Below, piece after piece: positions 18,868 through 28,768 of a stretch of DNA of 64,000 nucleotides (position 1 is the first letter of the stretch; each line of letters begins with the position of its first letter). Under the pieces are notes generated by a model that worked only from the letters and a program-made list of their open reading frames with translations, was not told where the DNA came from and searched no databases. This stretch comes from Legionella cherrii (GTDB lineage: Bacteria; Pseudomonadota; Gammaproteobacteria; Legionellales; Legionellaceae), in assembly GCF_900635815.1 (NCBI RefSeq), contig NZ_LR134173.1:409501-473500 (forward strand). Direction: 5' to 3'. Position numbers and translations under genes: made by a program.

Positions 18868-19671
18868 ATGTCAGCAAGGAGCTTTTTTTTTAGCTTGGCC
18901 AGTTGCCTCTCACTGTCTTCTCTTGCCAGCGCCGGCAGCATGGGCTTAACAGCACCAGCCCAAGGTTTCCATCCAGTCGTAACTCTCTTTGGCGGTGTTG
19001 CCGGCCTTGATGTGAAAACAAACTCGACACAATCTTTTAGCGGAACGGATGACGAACAATTCATTTATTTCAGCAAAAAACATAATCAAACCACGGGTTT
19101 CGTAGGGGGATTTCTTGGCACTGAATATCAGCTGCCCCACCCTGGGCTTTTCCTGCAAGCGGGTATTGAATACGACTACTTCGGCAATGTGCGCATCAAG
19201 GGTCTCAATGCGGTAGGTATCGAGCCAGATACCAGTACGTTTTACAACTACTCTTGGCGTATTCAAACACAACAAGTACTGGCGGTGGCGAAACTCTTTA
19301 CTACCACCGAGCTGACCTTAGGGGCCCCGCATCAGTTTTTTCCTTACCTTTCTGTTGGATTAGGGGCTGCTTTTAATAACGCCAATGAATTTAGCGCCAC
19401 CACCGAAGAAACTGGCAGCATCAATATCACACCCACTTTTAATGATCATACCCAATCCGCTTTTTCTTACACGTTGGGTATTGGGGTCGATACCCCAATT
19501 AATCAACAAATGCGCTTTGGTGTGGGATATCGTTTCTCAGATTTCGGTAAGGCCTCTCTTGATGAAGGACAAGTGGTGTTCCAACAATATAAAGCCCCGG
19601 TACCTTTTGCATTAAGTACCGCACACACTTATGCCAATCAATTCATGGTACAGCTGTCTTACGTGGCTTAA
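18868..19671 (+). CDS. Outer-membrane beta-barrel protein (opacity/OmpW-like)
   Basis: The start at ATG 18868 is supported by AAAAGGAC upstream and gives an ideal signal peptide (FFFSLASCLSLSSLASA, cleaved before GSMGL). The mature ~245 residues alternate polar and aromatic residues as in a porin-like barrel. They contain GFVGGFLGTEYQL, LFLQAGIEYDYFGN, PYLSVGLGAAFNNA and FGVGYRFSDFGKA, and end in an aromatic-rich strand (QFMVQLSYVA). This fits the outer-membrane barrel family common in Legionella. The gene for the Asp-box repeat protein follows after 36 bases, so the pair may form an operon. Confidence 0.85.
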   Translation: MSARSFFFSLASCLSLSSLASAGSMGLTAPAQGFHPVVTLFGGVAGLDVKTNSTQSFSGTDDEQFIYFSKKHNQTTGFVGGFLGTEYQLPHPGLFLQAGIEYDYFGNVRIKGLNAVGIEPDTSTFYNYSWRIQTQQVLAVAKLFTTTELTLGAPHQFFPYLSVGLGAAFNNANEFSATTEETGSINITPTFNDHTQSAFSYTLGIGVDTPINQQMRFGVGYRFSDFGKASLDEGQVVFQQYKAPVPFALSTAHTYANQFMVQLSYVA

Positions 19672-19707
19672 TTTATCTAATGACTCATGAAACAGAGGAC
19701 GTTTTTT

Positions 19708-21546
19708 ATGCACAAAAATTACCATCTTAAGCACTTATCGTTGGCGTTAGCCCTATGCAGTGCCCTGCCTGCTTCACACGTTTATGCCGCAGCTAATTTT
19801 AGCATCACGCCCATGAACGGTCCTGTATTCCCAAGCTCTATTTATTCTGGCGAGACGGTTTATGCTTATTACACCATTACCAATAAGACCTCATCCACGC
19901 GTGCAGGTTATATGATACAAGGACTGCCTGCTTCTGTAACTCAAGTCACCAATTCAGCGAACCCAGCCTATTGCCAAAATCAAATTAGCTTAACAGCCGG
20001 CAGTAGTTGTACGCTGCTACTGAGCATTTCCAAACCGGTAAAGTCTTCTTTCGCTTTGTGTAAAGGAAATAGCTGTACCACTGCGGATACCCCCTTGAAT
20101 GTCAAGCAAGCCACTTTTTTACCCCCTGAAGTGGTCGGCGGGCAATATTCCGATGGTGCCGTCTTTTACCCCCTGTTAGCCAACAGCCAAAATGACGGCT
20201 CCACTTGGACTTACGTGATTGAGAAGAGCAAGAACTTGCCTGCAGGGTTTACTAATTTAGGTGCATTTTTCGCTACGAGCTGCTCAGGATTAAATTGTGT
20301 CGCGGGGGGGAATTATGTCGACGGCTCTATCTATTATCCCTTACTAGCCTACAGCCAAAATGGTGGAGGGACTTGGACTTATTCAGTGGATAAGAGCACG
20401 ACTCTGCCTGCAGGATTTTCTGGATTCGCTAATGTTAAAAGTATAAGCTGTTCTGGGTTAAATTGTACCGCGGGGGGCCAATATTCCGACGGTTCTATCG
20501 TTTACCCCTTATTAGCTTCCAGCCTAGATGGCGGTACCACCTGGAATTACGTGATTGACAAGAGCAAAAACTTACCTTCCGGATTTTTTAATTTGAGTAA
20601 TCTTGGCACGGTAAGTTGCTCAGGATTAAATTGTGTCACCGGAGGGTTTTATACCGACAGCCTTAATACCCAATATCCTATATTAGCTCATAGCCAGAAT
20701 GGCGGAACCAGCTGGACTTACGTGATTGACAAGAGCAAAAGCTTACCCTTAGGCTATGCTGGTTCCGGTATTTTTTCTGGGGTGAGTTGTTCTGGATTAT
20801 ATTGTGTTGCAGGAGGACAATATGCTGACAACACTATTCGATATCCCTTATTAGCCTACAGCCAAAATGGTGGCGCGACCTGGACCTACGCGATTGATCA
20901 AAGCAAAACGTTGCCTTCGGGGTTTGCTAATTTGGGTACTTTTTACAGTGTGGGCTGCTCGGGATTGAATTGTGTCGCGGGAGGCCAATACTCCGACGGC
21001 CTTACTCAATATCCGTTATTAGCCTACAGCCAAAATGGCGGCGCGACTTGGACTTACACGATTGAGAAAGGTAAAAATTTACCTGCAGGTTTTGCTAATG
21101 GCGGTCTTTTTTTCAATGTGAGCTGCTCGGGGTTAAACTGTGTCGCGGGGGGCCAATATTCCGACGGTTCTATCTTTTACCCCTTATTAGCTTCCAGCCT
21201 GGATGGCGGTACCACCTGGACGTACACCATTGAAAAGGCGAAGAACCTACCGTCAGGATTTACTAATGAGGGTAGTTTTCTAGGTGTAAACTGCTCTGGA
21301 TCACGCTGTATCGCAAGTGGGTTTTATTTCGACAACTCGACTCAATATCCCCTCGTAGCCAATAGTCAAAATGGCGGAGCTACCTGGACTTACACTATCG
21401 AGGCGAGTAAGCCCTTACCCCTTGATTTTAGGACTGGGGGCTTCATTAATAGTGGTGTCGTTTCCTCATTACTTCCCGAATCAGTTGCATTGACTTATCA
21501 AGTACCCGAAAGTTATCACCCAATGGAAATACCCAATTGGGGTTAA
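19708..21546 (+). CDS. Secreted protein with eight Asp-box-like repeats
   Basis: The start at ATG 19708 has AGAGGA upstream; an ATG at 19687 has none. Residues 1-27 are a signal peptide (SLALALCSALPASHVYA). A short Ig-like N-terminal domain with paired Cys is followed by eight ~57-residue repeats. Each has the pattern GGQYSDGS-x-YPLLAYSQNGG-x-TWTY-x-I-x-K-x-LP-x-GF ... SCSGLNCVAG. The S-x-(D/N)-G-G-x-T-W core is an Asp-box (BNR-like) turn, and the CSGLNC pair should form a disulfide in each repeat. A beta-propeller-like surface or secreted protein is likely. It follows the barrel gene by 36 bases, so joint envelope function is inferred. Confidence 0.8.
   Translation: MHKNYHLKHLSLALALCSALPASHVYAAANFSITPMNGPVFPSSIYSGETVYAYYTITNKTSSTRAGYMIQGLPASVTQVTNSANPAYCQNQISLTAGSSCTLLLSISKPVKSSFALCKGNSCTTADTPLNVKQATFLPPEVVGGQYSDGAVFYPLLANSQNDGSTWTYVIEKSKNLPAGFTNLGAFFATSCSGLNCVAGGNYVDGSIYYPLLAYSQNGGGTWTYSVDKSTTLPAGFSGFANVKSISCSGLNCTAGGQYSDGSIVYPLLASSLDGGTTWNYVIDKSKNLPSGFFNLSNLGTVSCSGLNCVTGGFYTDSLNTQYPILAHSQNGGTSWTYVIDKSKSLPLGYAGSGIFSGVSCSGLYCVAGGQYADNTIRYPLLAYSQNGGATWTYAIDQSKTLPSGFANLGTFYSVGCSGLNCVAGGQYSDGLTQYPLLAYSQNGGATWTYTIEKGKNLPAGFANGGLFFNVSCSGLNCVAGGQYSDGSIFYPLLASSLDGGTTWTYTIEKAKNLPSGFTNEGSFLGVNCSGSRCIASGFYFDNSTQYPLVANSQNGGATWTYTIEASKPLPLDFRTGGFINSGVVSSLLPESVALTYQVPESYHPMEIPNWG
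20137..21460 (+). repeat. Eight tandem ~171-bp coding repeats
   Basis: The repeats run head to tail within the Asp-box gene. They are similar but not identical at DNA level; CAATATTCCGAC and AGCCAAAATGGCGG recur. The last unit is degenerate and lacks the final cysteine motif. Confidence 0.8.
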
Positions 21547-21630
21547 ATAGACATGCAGCAGGTCATCTTGCTGCATGTAACACAAGATGCATATGGCCTG
21601 GCGGCTATCGATAAACAAGGAGTGTCAATC

Positions 21631-23034
21631 ATGCCAGTAACACGTATTGAAAAAGACAGTATGGGTGAAATTGCTGTAGAAGCAGATAAGTTGTGGGGAG
21701 CACAAACCCAACGTTCTCTACAACATTTTAGTATTGGTCATGATTTAATCCCCCGAGAAATGATCACAGCCTATGCCATTTTGAAAAAAGCTGCCGCACT
21801 AGCGAATCATGCCAGTGCTCGTTTGGATGCCAAACAAAAACAGTTAATTGTACAGGTCTGCGATGAAATTTTGTCAGGCCAACATCACGATATGTTCCCA
21901 TTACATGTGTGGATGACTGGGAGTGGCACCCAATTTAATATGAATGTTAATGAAGTGATTGCCAATCGTTGCAGTCAGATTGCAGGCACCCCGCTAGGCA
22001 GTAAAACGCCGGTGCATCCGAATGATCATGTGAATATGGCCCAATCGTCCAATGATTCTTTTCCTTCGGCAATGTACATTGCTTCCGCAGTACAAATGAA
22101 ACAACGCTTAATTCCTGCATTAGAGGCATTATCGAAAGCGATGCAGGTTAAGGCTAAAGACTGGAAAGACATTGTCAAAATTGGACGCACCCATATGCAA
22201 GATGCAACCCCCTTGACCCTTGGACAGGAGTGGTCTGGCTATGTAGGCATGCTTAACGATAATCTGCACCATCTCGAGTCTGCCCTAACCCATGTGTATC
22301 ATTTGGCCTTAGGTGGAACAGCAGTGGGTACGGGATTAAACTCTGCTCCAGATTTCGCAGAAAAAGCGGCAGAAGCCATTGCAAAACTCACGGGGTTACC
22401 TTTTATAAGTGCCCCCAATAAGTTCACCGTCCAAGGTGCACATGATGCGCTGGTACAATTATCAGGCACCTTACGTACTCTTGCTGTTTCTTTATATAAA
22501 ATCGCCAATGACATTCGCATTCTGTCTTGTGGCCCACGTGCTGGACTAGCGGAACTTAAGATCCCTGCCAATGAGCCGGGGTCCTCCATCATGCCCGGCA
22601 AAGTCAATCCCACCCAATGTGAGGCACTGACCATGATTTGTGTTCAGGTGATGGCAAATGATGTGGCAGTTGGTTTTGGAGGGGCCGGAGGATATCTGGA
22701 AATGAACGTCTACAAGCCACTCATCATTTACAATCTCATGCAATCAATTACCTTACTCTCAGATGGGATGACCAATTTTCGCCAATTCTTAATCGAGGGT
22801 ACCGAACCCAATTTGAATCAAATTCAAACGTTTGTTGATCGTTCTCTGATGCTGGTCACCGCGTTGTCGCCAGTGATTGGCTATGATAAGGCCTCGGCCA
22901 TCGCCCATTATGCAATGGACCATGATCTTTCTTTGAAAGAAGCTGCATTGCAATTAAAGTATATTAGCGAGGCAGAATTTGATCGTATTGTTGATCCGAA
23001 AAAAATGGTAGAACCCTATGTCTCAAAAAAATGA
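21631..23034 (+). CDS. fumC: Class II fumarate hydratase
   Basis: FumC interconverts fumarate and L-malate in the TCA cycle without an Fe-S cluster. AAGGAG at 21617-21622 supports ATG 21631, giving 467 residues, the same length as E. coli FumC. Conserved features include [26 protein letters not shown] and the signature [15 protein letters not shown]. The longer open frame back to 21553 is not needed. The gene overlaps the following permease by 17 bases, so the two are translationally linked. Confidence 0.97.
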   Translation: MPVTRIEKDSMGEIAVEADKLWGAQTQRSLQHFSIGHDLIPREMITAYAILKKAAALANHASARLDAKQKQLIVQVCDEILSGQHHDMFPLHVWMTGSGTQFNMNVNEVIANRCSQIAGTPLGSKTPVHPNDHVNMAQSSNDSFPSAMYIASAVQMKQRLIPALEALSKAMQVKAKDWKDIVKIGRTHMQDATPLTLGQEWSGYVGMLNDNLHHLESALTHVYHLALGGTAVGTGLNSAPDFAEKAAEAIAKLTGLPFISAPNKFTVQGAHDALVQLSGTLRTLAVSLYKIANDIRILSCGPRAGLAELKIPANEPGSSIMPGKVNPTQCEALTMICVQVMANDVAVGFGGAGGYLEMNVYKPLIIYNLMQSITLLSDGMTNFRQFLIEGTEPNLNQIQTFVDRSLMLVTALSPVIGYDKASAIAHYAMDHDLSLKEAALQLKYISEAEFDRIVDPKKMVEPYVSKK

Positions 23035-24325
23035 TCTTTCAGCAAGCACGGAATCACTCACTCTTGCAAAACAAGCGGAGATCATTTTGGCTTTCGCCAA
23101 GGTGCTTTTTGTTAATGGACAAACAACCACGCAAGTGATTCGTGAAGTAAAAAAAATAGCGCATGTGTTGCATCTGAATGCCTTACTTGGAACACGATGG
23201 GGCGAATTATGGTTGCATGTGACGGAACCCAGCGGAGCCCGATTTGAGTGTGTTGTCGTCACAGAACCAGCCAGTGTTCATATGGGGAAGGTTATTGCCG
23301 CGCGACAAACCTTAGATGCCTTTTATCAGGGAGCGATCCCCTTAGAACACGCTTATGAAGCGCTTTTAGGAATTAATCGTCAACCGCCCTCTAAAACGTG
23401 GTTATTTACGTTAGCTGCAGCCATGGGGGCAGTAGCATTGGGTGTGATTTTTGGCTTAGATGAATGGTCAGCTGCTTGTTTGATCTTCTTAAGTGCTGCT
23501 TTAGGTGCAGTAACACGACGTTATTTGGTAACGATCACGCCCAATTTGTTTGTTCAACCGCTAGTAGCCGCCGGCATTGCTGGGATAGTCGGAGCGATTG
23601 CGGTCGATTATCATTTAAGCTCTTCATTGCGTCTCGTCGCCTTATGCCCTTGCATGGTATTAGTCCCAGGCCCACACTTTCTCAATAGCGCTTTAGATTT
23701 TATTCATAGCCGTTTGCACCTGGGAATCGCGCGTTTGACTTTAGCTGGATTAATTTGTGTGAGCATTTCTCTGGGGGTATTACTGGGAACAACGTTGCTG
23801 GGAGCAAGTTTACCTGTTGAGCCTATTACGCACCAGATAGTCCCTCTTTGGCAAGATATGATCGCTGCTGGAATTGCTATCATCGCCTACAGCATCTTTT
23901 TCTCTACACCGCTAAAATTAATTGTCTGGCCAATGATAGTTGGCGTACTGGCGCATATGTTGCGCTGGCAGGCTTTAGTTAGTTTTGGTGCCAGTATTGC
24001 GACAGCCTCTTTCTTGGCTTGTTTTTTAGTAGGTATCGTGCTGACCTTGGTCGCTTATAAACAGCGGATGCCTTTCGCTGCGTTGGCCTTTGCGGCCGTT
24101 GTTTCTATGATCCCAGGGGTCTATTTATTCCGCATGGCCAGTGGGATGGTTGCATTAACGAATAGCCAGCACATTACTTTTACCTTACTCAGTCAAACAA
24201 TTTATGATGGCTTAAATGCAGTAGTGATTACCCTTGCTATCAGCATAGGACTGCTTGGTCCCAAAGTGATATTGGATAAAATGGCAACAAAATACCCCAA
24301 GCTCATACCTTCCTCCCCAAGTTAA
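23018..24325 (+). CDS. Threonine/serine exporter family protein (ThrE-like, YjjP/YjjB fusion)
   Basis: The protein has 435 residues. A soluble N-terminal region (about 1-125, [18 protein letters not shown]...) is followed by about ten hydrophobic segments. Such fused YjjP-YjjB proteins export threonine, serine or dicarboxylates such as succinate. [16 protein letters not shown] and [20 protein letters not shown] match the conserved P-G-x-x-hydrophobic loops of the family. Overlap with fumC suggests coexpression, and a C4-dicarboxylate link with fumarase is a possible reason. Substrate is inferred. Confidence 0.85.
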   Translation: MSQKNDLSASTESLTLAKQAEIILAFAKVLFVNGQTTTQVIREVKKIAHVLHLNALLGTRWGELWLHVTEPSGARFECVVVTEPASVHMGKVIAARQTLDAFYQGAIPLEHAYEALLGINRQPPSKTWLFTLAAAMGAVALGVIFGLDEWSAACLIFLSAALGAVTRRYLVTITPNLFVQPLVAAGIAGIVGAIAVDYHLSSSLRLVALCPCMVLVPGPHFLNSALDFIHSRLHLGIARLTLAGLICVSISLGVLLGTTLLGASLPVEPITHQIVPLWQDMIAAGIAIIAYSIFFSTPLKLIVWPMIVGVLAHMLRWQALVSFGASIATASFLACFLVGIVLTLVAYKQRMPFAALAFAAVVSMIPGVYLFRMASGMVALTNSQHITFTLLSQTIYDGLNAVVITLAISIGLLGPKVILDKMATKYPKLIPSSPS

Positions 24326-24346
24326 TGACCTATGAAGATAAGTCCC

Positions 24347-24360
24347 CCCGCTCCAGCGGG
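24347..24360 (+). terminator. GC-rich hairpin after the ThrE-like gene, candidate terminator
   Basis: CCCGC (24347-24351) and GCGGG (24356-24360) flank a 4-base loop, 22 bases after the stop codon. The stem is short and only a weak T-rich stretch (GTTGTT) follows. Confidence 0.4.
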
Positions 24361-24468
24361 CGTTGTTACAAAATACCGTATACAGGGGCTTAACTGAGAA
24401 AGGGCCCCCTAGAGTTCAAGCGAATTGCTCATTTGCTCACGATTGATTCCTGTACAATTTTATTTTTG

Positions 24469-25038
24469 CTAGATGGCTGCAGTAGCAGTGCCCCAAAATC
24501 CTTCATGTACTTTAATCGCCTCTTGCTCAAAATAAGGCCCATTTACCCGCACTATTCTTTTTCCGTGCTTCAATAGCTGATTACTAGGAATCACCAATCC
24601 GCCATGAGCAAGCGCCTCTAGTGCTTCAGCGGAGCACCCATAAACCACGCGAGATACTCCTGCCCAATAGATGGCTCCAGAACACATGGCACAAGGCTCT
24701 GTGCTCGTGTACAGAATTGAGTGCGCGAGAATTTTTTTGGGAAATTTTTTGGAAGCTGCTCTTAATAGCATCATCTCGGCATGTGCTGTCAGGTCATGAG
24801 ATGATGTAACTAAGTTTTCTGCCGTCAAAATGATTTGCCCTCGATACACTAATAGGGCACCAAATGGGTGATTTCCTTTATGACGAGCCAATCGTGCAAG
24901 TTGAAACGTTTTTTCCAAAAATAATTTATGTGACTCAGGCTGCTCGGCTGCAAAACCCGGTAATGATAATCCAACCAATACCAGAGCTGTAAGATAAGTC
25001 AACCCAATTATTTTCCTGGTGTGTTTGTATCGACGCAT
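24469..25038 (-). CDS. Exported nucleoside/guanine deaminase-like protein (CDA fold)
   Basis: The zinc deaminase signature is intact: HAEMMLLRAA and TEPCAMCSGAIYWAGVSRVVYG. These give the His-Ala-Glu and Pro-Cys-x-x-Cys zinc and proton-shuttle residues. Such enzymes deaminate guanine, cytosine or tRNA adenosine. I start at ATG 25038 because AGGAG lies 8 bases upstream; the frame runs to 25080. The first ~30 residues (GLTYLTALVLVGLSLPGFAA) form a signal peptide, so the protein is predicted outside the cytoplasm, which is unusual for this family. The catalytic residues are all present. Confidence 0.85.
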   Translation of the reverse strand: MRRYKHTRKIIGLTYLTALVLVGLSLPGFAAEQPESHKLFLEKTFQLARLARHKGNHPFGALLVYRGQIILTAENLVTSSHDLTAHAEMMLLRAASKKFPKKILAHSILYTSTEPCAMCSGAIYWAGVSRVVYGCSAEALEALAHGGLVIPSNQLLKHGKRIVRVNGPYFEQEAIKVHEGFWGTATAAI

Positions 25039-25254
25039 GATCATGGCTCCTATTGTGTGAACAATAAAAGCCATCACCAAAAATCTGCTAAGGACAGGGA
25101 CGGCCAGGATGACTTAAAAGAGTACCGAACCCTTACGATTTTCTTAATATGAATTAAATCAATTTGAATTCAGTATGTCAAACAAGATCACTAAGGACAG
25201 GGAAAAGCCCTCGCAGCCCTTGGCCCGCAAGAAACTAGATACTCAATTAAAACG

Positions 25255-26487
25255 CTAAAATTCCTGGATAACCAATTTCGACTCCATATTCCGAATTTTT
25301 TCATAATCTAATAAAATTAACTCTCGCTCACCAGCCAACCCAATAATTCCAAGACTGGTTAGATAGTCTACTGTTTGGGGAACAAGGTCACCATTTTTAA
25401 ACCAAACATGCTGATTAAAAAATGTGGGCAATTTAGAAATGGCAGCAAGGGCTTCGACATTGAATATTCGCCCTTGAGCGGGAGATTTCAAAAAAACAGG
25501 CATAACCGTTTTTTTGAATATCATTTTTTTGGTTACCACATCACCTTCGGTATAGATCTCAACTAATTTATCTGCTTGACTACTGCCCGTAGCCTCTCGA
25601 GCGAAGCCGACCACTGGGCCGCCACACATTCTGGTTCCTGTTTCTATGAGACGAGGTCCGTCCTTAGTGAGCATTATTTCATTATGCGCCGCGCCCCAGC
25701 GAATTCCCAGAGCATCTAATGCTTGTTGAGTATAAGCAAATAATTCACCATACATTTCTTCACTGTAAGGTACAAACTCAACATAGTCGTAAACCGTTTT
25801 GCGATGATTAAACAAGGTCTTATTGTATTTAATTAAATGGGCTAAATAATGTTTTCCATGGGCACTCACGGTACCTACTGCAAATTCGATCCCTATAGCC
25901 TGCTCCTGCACAACAACGGATTCATTCATTGTTCCAGTTAGTTTAGATGGTTCAGATAAAACGCAGTTAAATGCCTTTTTCCAATCACCTCGTGCTGGAA
26001 TGTGAAAAACCTTATCGCTGCCAGCAGAAGCTGGCGGTTTAATTATCAGCGGCGACTGAATCAATCCGTTTGCTTTAATCCAGGTTTCCGCTTCATACTC
26101 CGATGAGGTATTGAGAGTCTTGAGGGCAGGAACCCCCGCTTCCTGCAACGCTTTTTGCATGAGAGCCTTGTGTAATCTGTGCGCTGATTTGTTGGGATCA
26201 TTGGCGAACTGAGGGGTTAACGCGCTAGCCAAAGCCTCCGCAAGGGGAACTCCCTCCTCAGCACCAGGAATAATGGCCAGTGGGTTGTACTTTCTAAGCA
26301 CCTCGACCAAATTAGGTTGTTCTGGAATGATTTCGATAAAATCGGTGGTTCGAATTTTTGTACCAAATCCATCCCAATCTACTGGTTTATGCATGATTGC
26401 AAGAGCAGGTATCCCACGCGCTTTAAAAGCTGGAGCCAACTCTATTCCTGATGAGAGGGGATCGACAATGACGACAGGCCTATTCAT
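25255..26487 (-). CDS. ATP-grasp carboxylate-amine ligase in an isonitrile gene cluster
   Basis: An N-terminal Rossmann-like segment (PVVIVDPLSSGIELAPAFKARG) precedes an ATP-grasp fold. PLIIKPPASAGSDKV matches the nucleotide-binding loop, and GPRLIETGTRMCGG carries the Mg-binding Glu/Asn-like region. Enzymes of this type (BacD-like) activate a carboxylate as an acyl phosphate and join it to an amine, for example forming dipeptides. The ATG at 26487 overlaps the monooxygenase stop by 8 bases, so it is translationally coupled in the operon. I infer that it joins an amino acid or similar group to the isonitrile product. The substrate is unknown. Confidence 0.85.
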   Translation of the reverse strand: MNRPVVIVDPLSSGIELAPAFKARGIPALAIMHKPVDWDGFGTKIRTTDFIEIIPEQPNLVEVLRKYNPLAIIPGAEEGVPLAEALASALTPQFANDPNKSAHRLHKALMQKALQEAGVPALKTLNTSSEYEAETWIKANGLIQSPLIIKPPASAGSDKVFHIPARGDWKKAFNCVLSEPSKLTGTMNESVVVQEQAIGIEFAVGTVSAHGKHYLAHLIKYNKTLFNHRKTVYDYVEFVPYSEEMYGELFAYTQQALDALGIRWGAAHNEIMLTKDGPRLIETGTRMCGGPVVGFAREATGSSQADKLVEIYTEGDVVTKKMIFKKTVMPVFLKSPAQGRIFNVEALAAISKLPTFFNQHVWFKNGDLVPQTVDYLTSLGIIGLAGERELILLDYEKIRNMESKLVIQEF

Positions 26488-27934
26488 GAACGATGCTCCG
26501 TACCCAATCCAATAAGGACTCCATTTCATCGAGCGGCGCGCAAGAATGGATGTAGGAATCAGGTCTTACTAAAATTGCAAGGTTTTTATAGTACATGTTA
26601 TGTGTCCAAAAATGGTTATGACAAGGTTGCAGATAAATTGGGATGACGTTGACAAACTCAGGCACGTTGAGAGCCAATTCATAGGAACCAAAAATGAGTA
26701 AGGTTAATTTCCTATAGTCCAAAAGAGAGTAAAGTCGTGTTTTGACGAGGCCCTGAAACATTTCAAAATCAAAGAGTCGAGAACCACGAAGTTCCAGCCC
26801 CCCATAACGAATCCCCATGCCCGTAATATTTCCAGCATGTTTTTGTACAATCGTGACATAGTCTTTGGCGTGGGTCCCATTAGGTGAATACTTAGTCGAA
26901 CGGACTAGTTCTCCAGAAGTCTTGATCACATCGCAAGCAACGGGTTTGCGCTCGTCTTCATAACTGAGTAACAGTTCTTTGGGGGCACCGAAACGCATGA
27001 CTAGGTTCAACTTCCACATGAGATTAAAGGCATCTGCAAGACCAGTATTAAGCCCTTGCCCGCCGTTTACTGAATGAATATGACATGCATCACCGGCAAG
27101 AAAAATACGATCCTGCACGAAGAAATTTTCGGCGACAGACTCCTTAACGGAAAATTGTGAAAACCAAACAACCTCCTTAAAATATAAGGCATGAGGCTGC
27201 ATTGCTTGATTAATTTTGTCGATGGCTTCATTTAAGGTAAAGTCTTTCGTATCCATTCTGACGTAAAACCTGTCGATTTTCCCCTCCCTTGGTATCCACG
27301 CCACGTCAGAGGTTTCGGCCTGAAATACGATGATTTCAGGAACTTTTGGAAAATCTGTGGCGATAATGCCATCAATTACGGCCCATACCATTTGTGGGCA
27401 GATGATCTCAAAAGGTATTGCAAAGTGATTGCGGACAAACGAATGGGCGCCATCTGCACCAATGACGTAGCGTGACTGAATACGCGCTCCATCAGCAAGG
27501 GTGGTGAGACATCCCGTCTGATTAAGCTCAATATTGACGAGGGTTGTTGCGCGTTTTACTGCGGCAGCAATCTCTTGAAGTTTCCTATCTAACAGTTGTT
27601 CTACATAAGACTGCCCCAGCATCAAGAAGTGTTGATGCAGACACCCTTCCAGTTCCTCCCACCATGACGATTGCCGGGAAATGAACTTTCCGCCTGCCCA
27701 CACCGAGCTGGTGTTGCAGGTCTTTCCTAAGGGATAGAGTTCATCAAATAAATCGACCACTTCCAGAAGCTGTAACGTGCGTGCATTAAGTGCATCCGCT
27801 TGACCGACTTCTAAAGGACCCTCGGATTTATCAATAATTATCGTATGGAGACCACAAAGTTGTCCCAGGTAGGCGCACATAAGCCCTACCGGACCAGCCC
27901 CCACAATCACAACATCTGCAACCTGGGCACTCAT
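26480..27934 (-). CDS. FAD-dependent aromatic monooxygenase (PHBH-like)
   Basis: The protein has 484 residues. The FAD-binding motif is VVIVGAGPVGLM (about 9-19), the middle motif is VIGADGAHSFVR (about 157-168), and the second FAD motif is IFLAGDACHIHSVNGGQGLNTG (about 277-298). These define the class A flavin monooxygenase family, which uses NAD(P)H and oxygen to hydroxylate an aromatic ring. The long N-terminal part looks like TfdB/PheA-type hydroxylases. It lies third in the operon, overlapping the oxygenase by 4 bases (ATGA) and the ligase by 8. A hydroxylation of the isonitrile aromatic ring is the likely step. In Pseudomonas pvc the ring hydroxylase (PvcC) is of a different family. Confidence 0.9.
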   Translation of the reverse strand: MSAQVADVVIVGAGPVGLMCAYLGQLCGLHTIIIDKSEGPLEVGQADALNARTLQLLEVVDLFDELYPLGKTCNTSSVWAGGKFISRQSSWWEELEGCLHQHFLMLGQSYVEQLLDRKLQEIAAAVKRATTLVNIELNQTGCLTTLADGARIQSRYVIGADGAHSFVRNHFAIPFEIICPQMVWAVIDGIIATDFPKVPEIIVFQAETSDVAWIPREGKIDRFYVRMDTKDFTLNEAIDKINQAMQPHALYFKEVVWFSQFSVKESVAENFFVQDRIFLAGDACHIHSVNGGQGLNTGLADAFNLMWKLNLVMRFGAPKELLLSYEDERKPVACDVIKTSGELVRSTKYSPNGTHAKDYVTIVQKHAGNITGMGIRYGGLELRGSRLFDFEMFQGLVKTRLYSLLDYRKLTLLIFGSYELALNVPEFVNVIPIYLQPCHNHFWTHNMYYKNLAILVRPDSYIHSCAPLDEMESLLDWVRSIVHE

Positions 27935-28767
27935 TCGTAAGACTCCAGACCCGGGTTATCAAAGGGAGGATTGCTCAACACATGGACGCGTTGAATATGG
28001 CGAGGGGACTTTGAGACAAATCCTTCTCTACCATGTAATAGCGAAAAATTATCTGCAATGACGATGTCTCCAGTTTGCCACTCGTGGGCATAGAAATTAT
28101 CGGGTGAATAAAGTACTGTTTTTATACTTCGATGGAAGCTCTCTAACTCTTCCTGGTTAATACCAGTAAATTGGAGATCAGGTGGATTTACAAAATGACC
28201 TTTATCTGCAGAGTGAGGTTCATTGTAGCGAATAACGAAGTAATCCTTTTGAGGATGTTTGGTGATAATTGGCGATACCGTCTTACTGTTATAAAACGCC
28301 ATTGTTCGTTGATAGATGCCCGTCACTTTCCTCCAAAATTTTTTGACTTCAGGAGACGCAAACTTTAAAGCTAAAATGGTGTTTGAAAAGGTTGTCCTTC
28401 CCCCTTGTCCAGGCAAAGGCGCTTTGACACAATGAAAAATCTGATATTCCGGGACTTGGGGTCGATACATGCCATCCCAATGGAGCGGCATATAACTGTG
28501 ATCAAAAATATGATCTTCCGGCTCTTCGTGCTCAATTAACTCAAGTACCTTGCCAAATGGCCAAAGACTCACTTCGCCCCAAAATTCACAATAGCTGGAA
28601 AAATCCTCGCCATTTTGAAATGTCTCAAACCCTCTTAAGACAACGAGTTGATTCTCCCTAAATAAATGACGTAAGTTCTCTATATCCAACTCGTTCACTT
28701 TCGTCTTTTCACTTACAGATTCCAGGAGCACACCAAAGGGTCTTAGAGGAGTCGCTTTATAATTCAT
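27931..28767 (-). CDS. pvcB: TauD/TfdA-family Fe(II)/2-oxoglutarate oxygenase, PvcB-like
   Basis: The protein has 278 residues. The iron-binding facial triad is visible as His96-x-Asp98 (PLHWDGMY) and His245 (LLHGREG). An Arg at about 255-260 probably binds 2-oxoglutarate. In known pvc and isonitrile pathways this enzyme desaturates the amino-acid isonitrile to a vinyl isonitrile with loss of CO2. Its place right after the isonitrile synthase (1-base gap) supports that role. The exact reaction cannot be told from sequence. Confidence 0.85.
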   Translation of the reverse strand: MNYKATPLRPFGVLLESVSEKTKVNELDIENLRHLFRENQLVVLRGFETFQNGEDFSSYCEFWGEVSLWPFGKVLELIEHEEPEDHIFDHSYMPLHWDGMYRPQVPEYQIFHCVKAPLPGQGGRTTFSNTILALKFASPEVKKFWRKVTGIYQRTMAFYNSKTVSPIITKHPQKDYFVIRYNEPHSADKGHFVNPPDLQFTGINQEELESFHRSIKTVLYSPDNFYAHEWQTGDIVIADNFSLLHGREGFVSKSPRHIQRVHVLSNPPFDNPGLESYE

Positions 28768-28768
28768 A

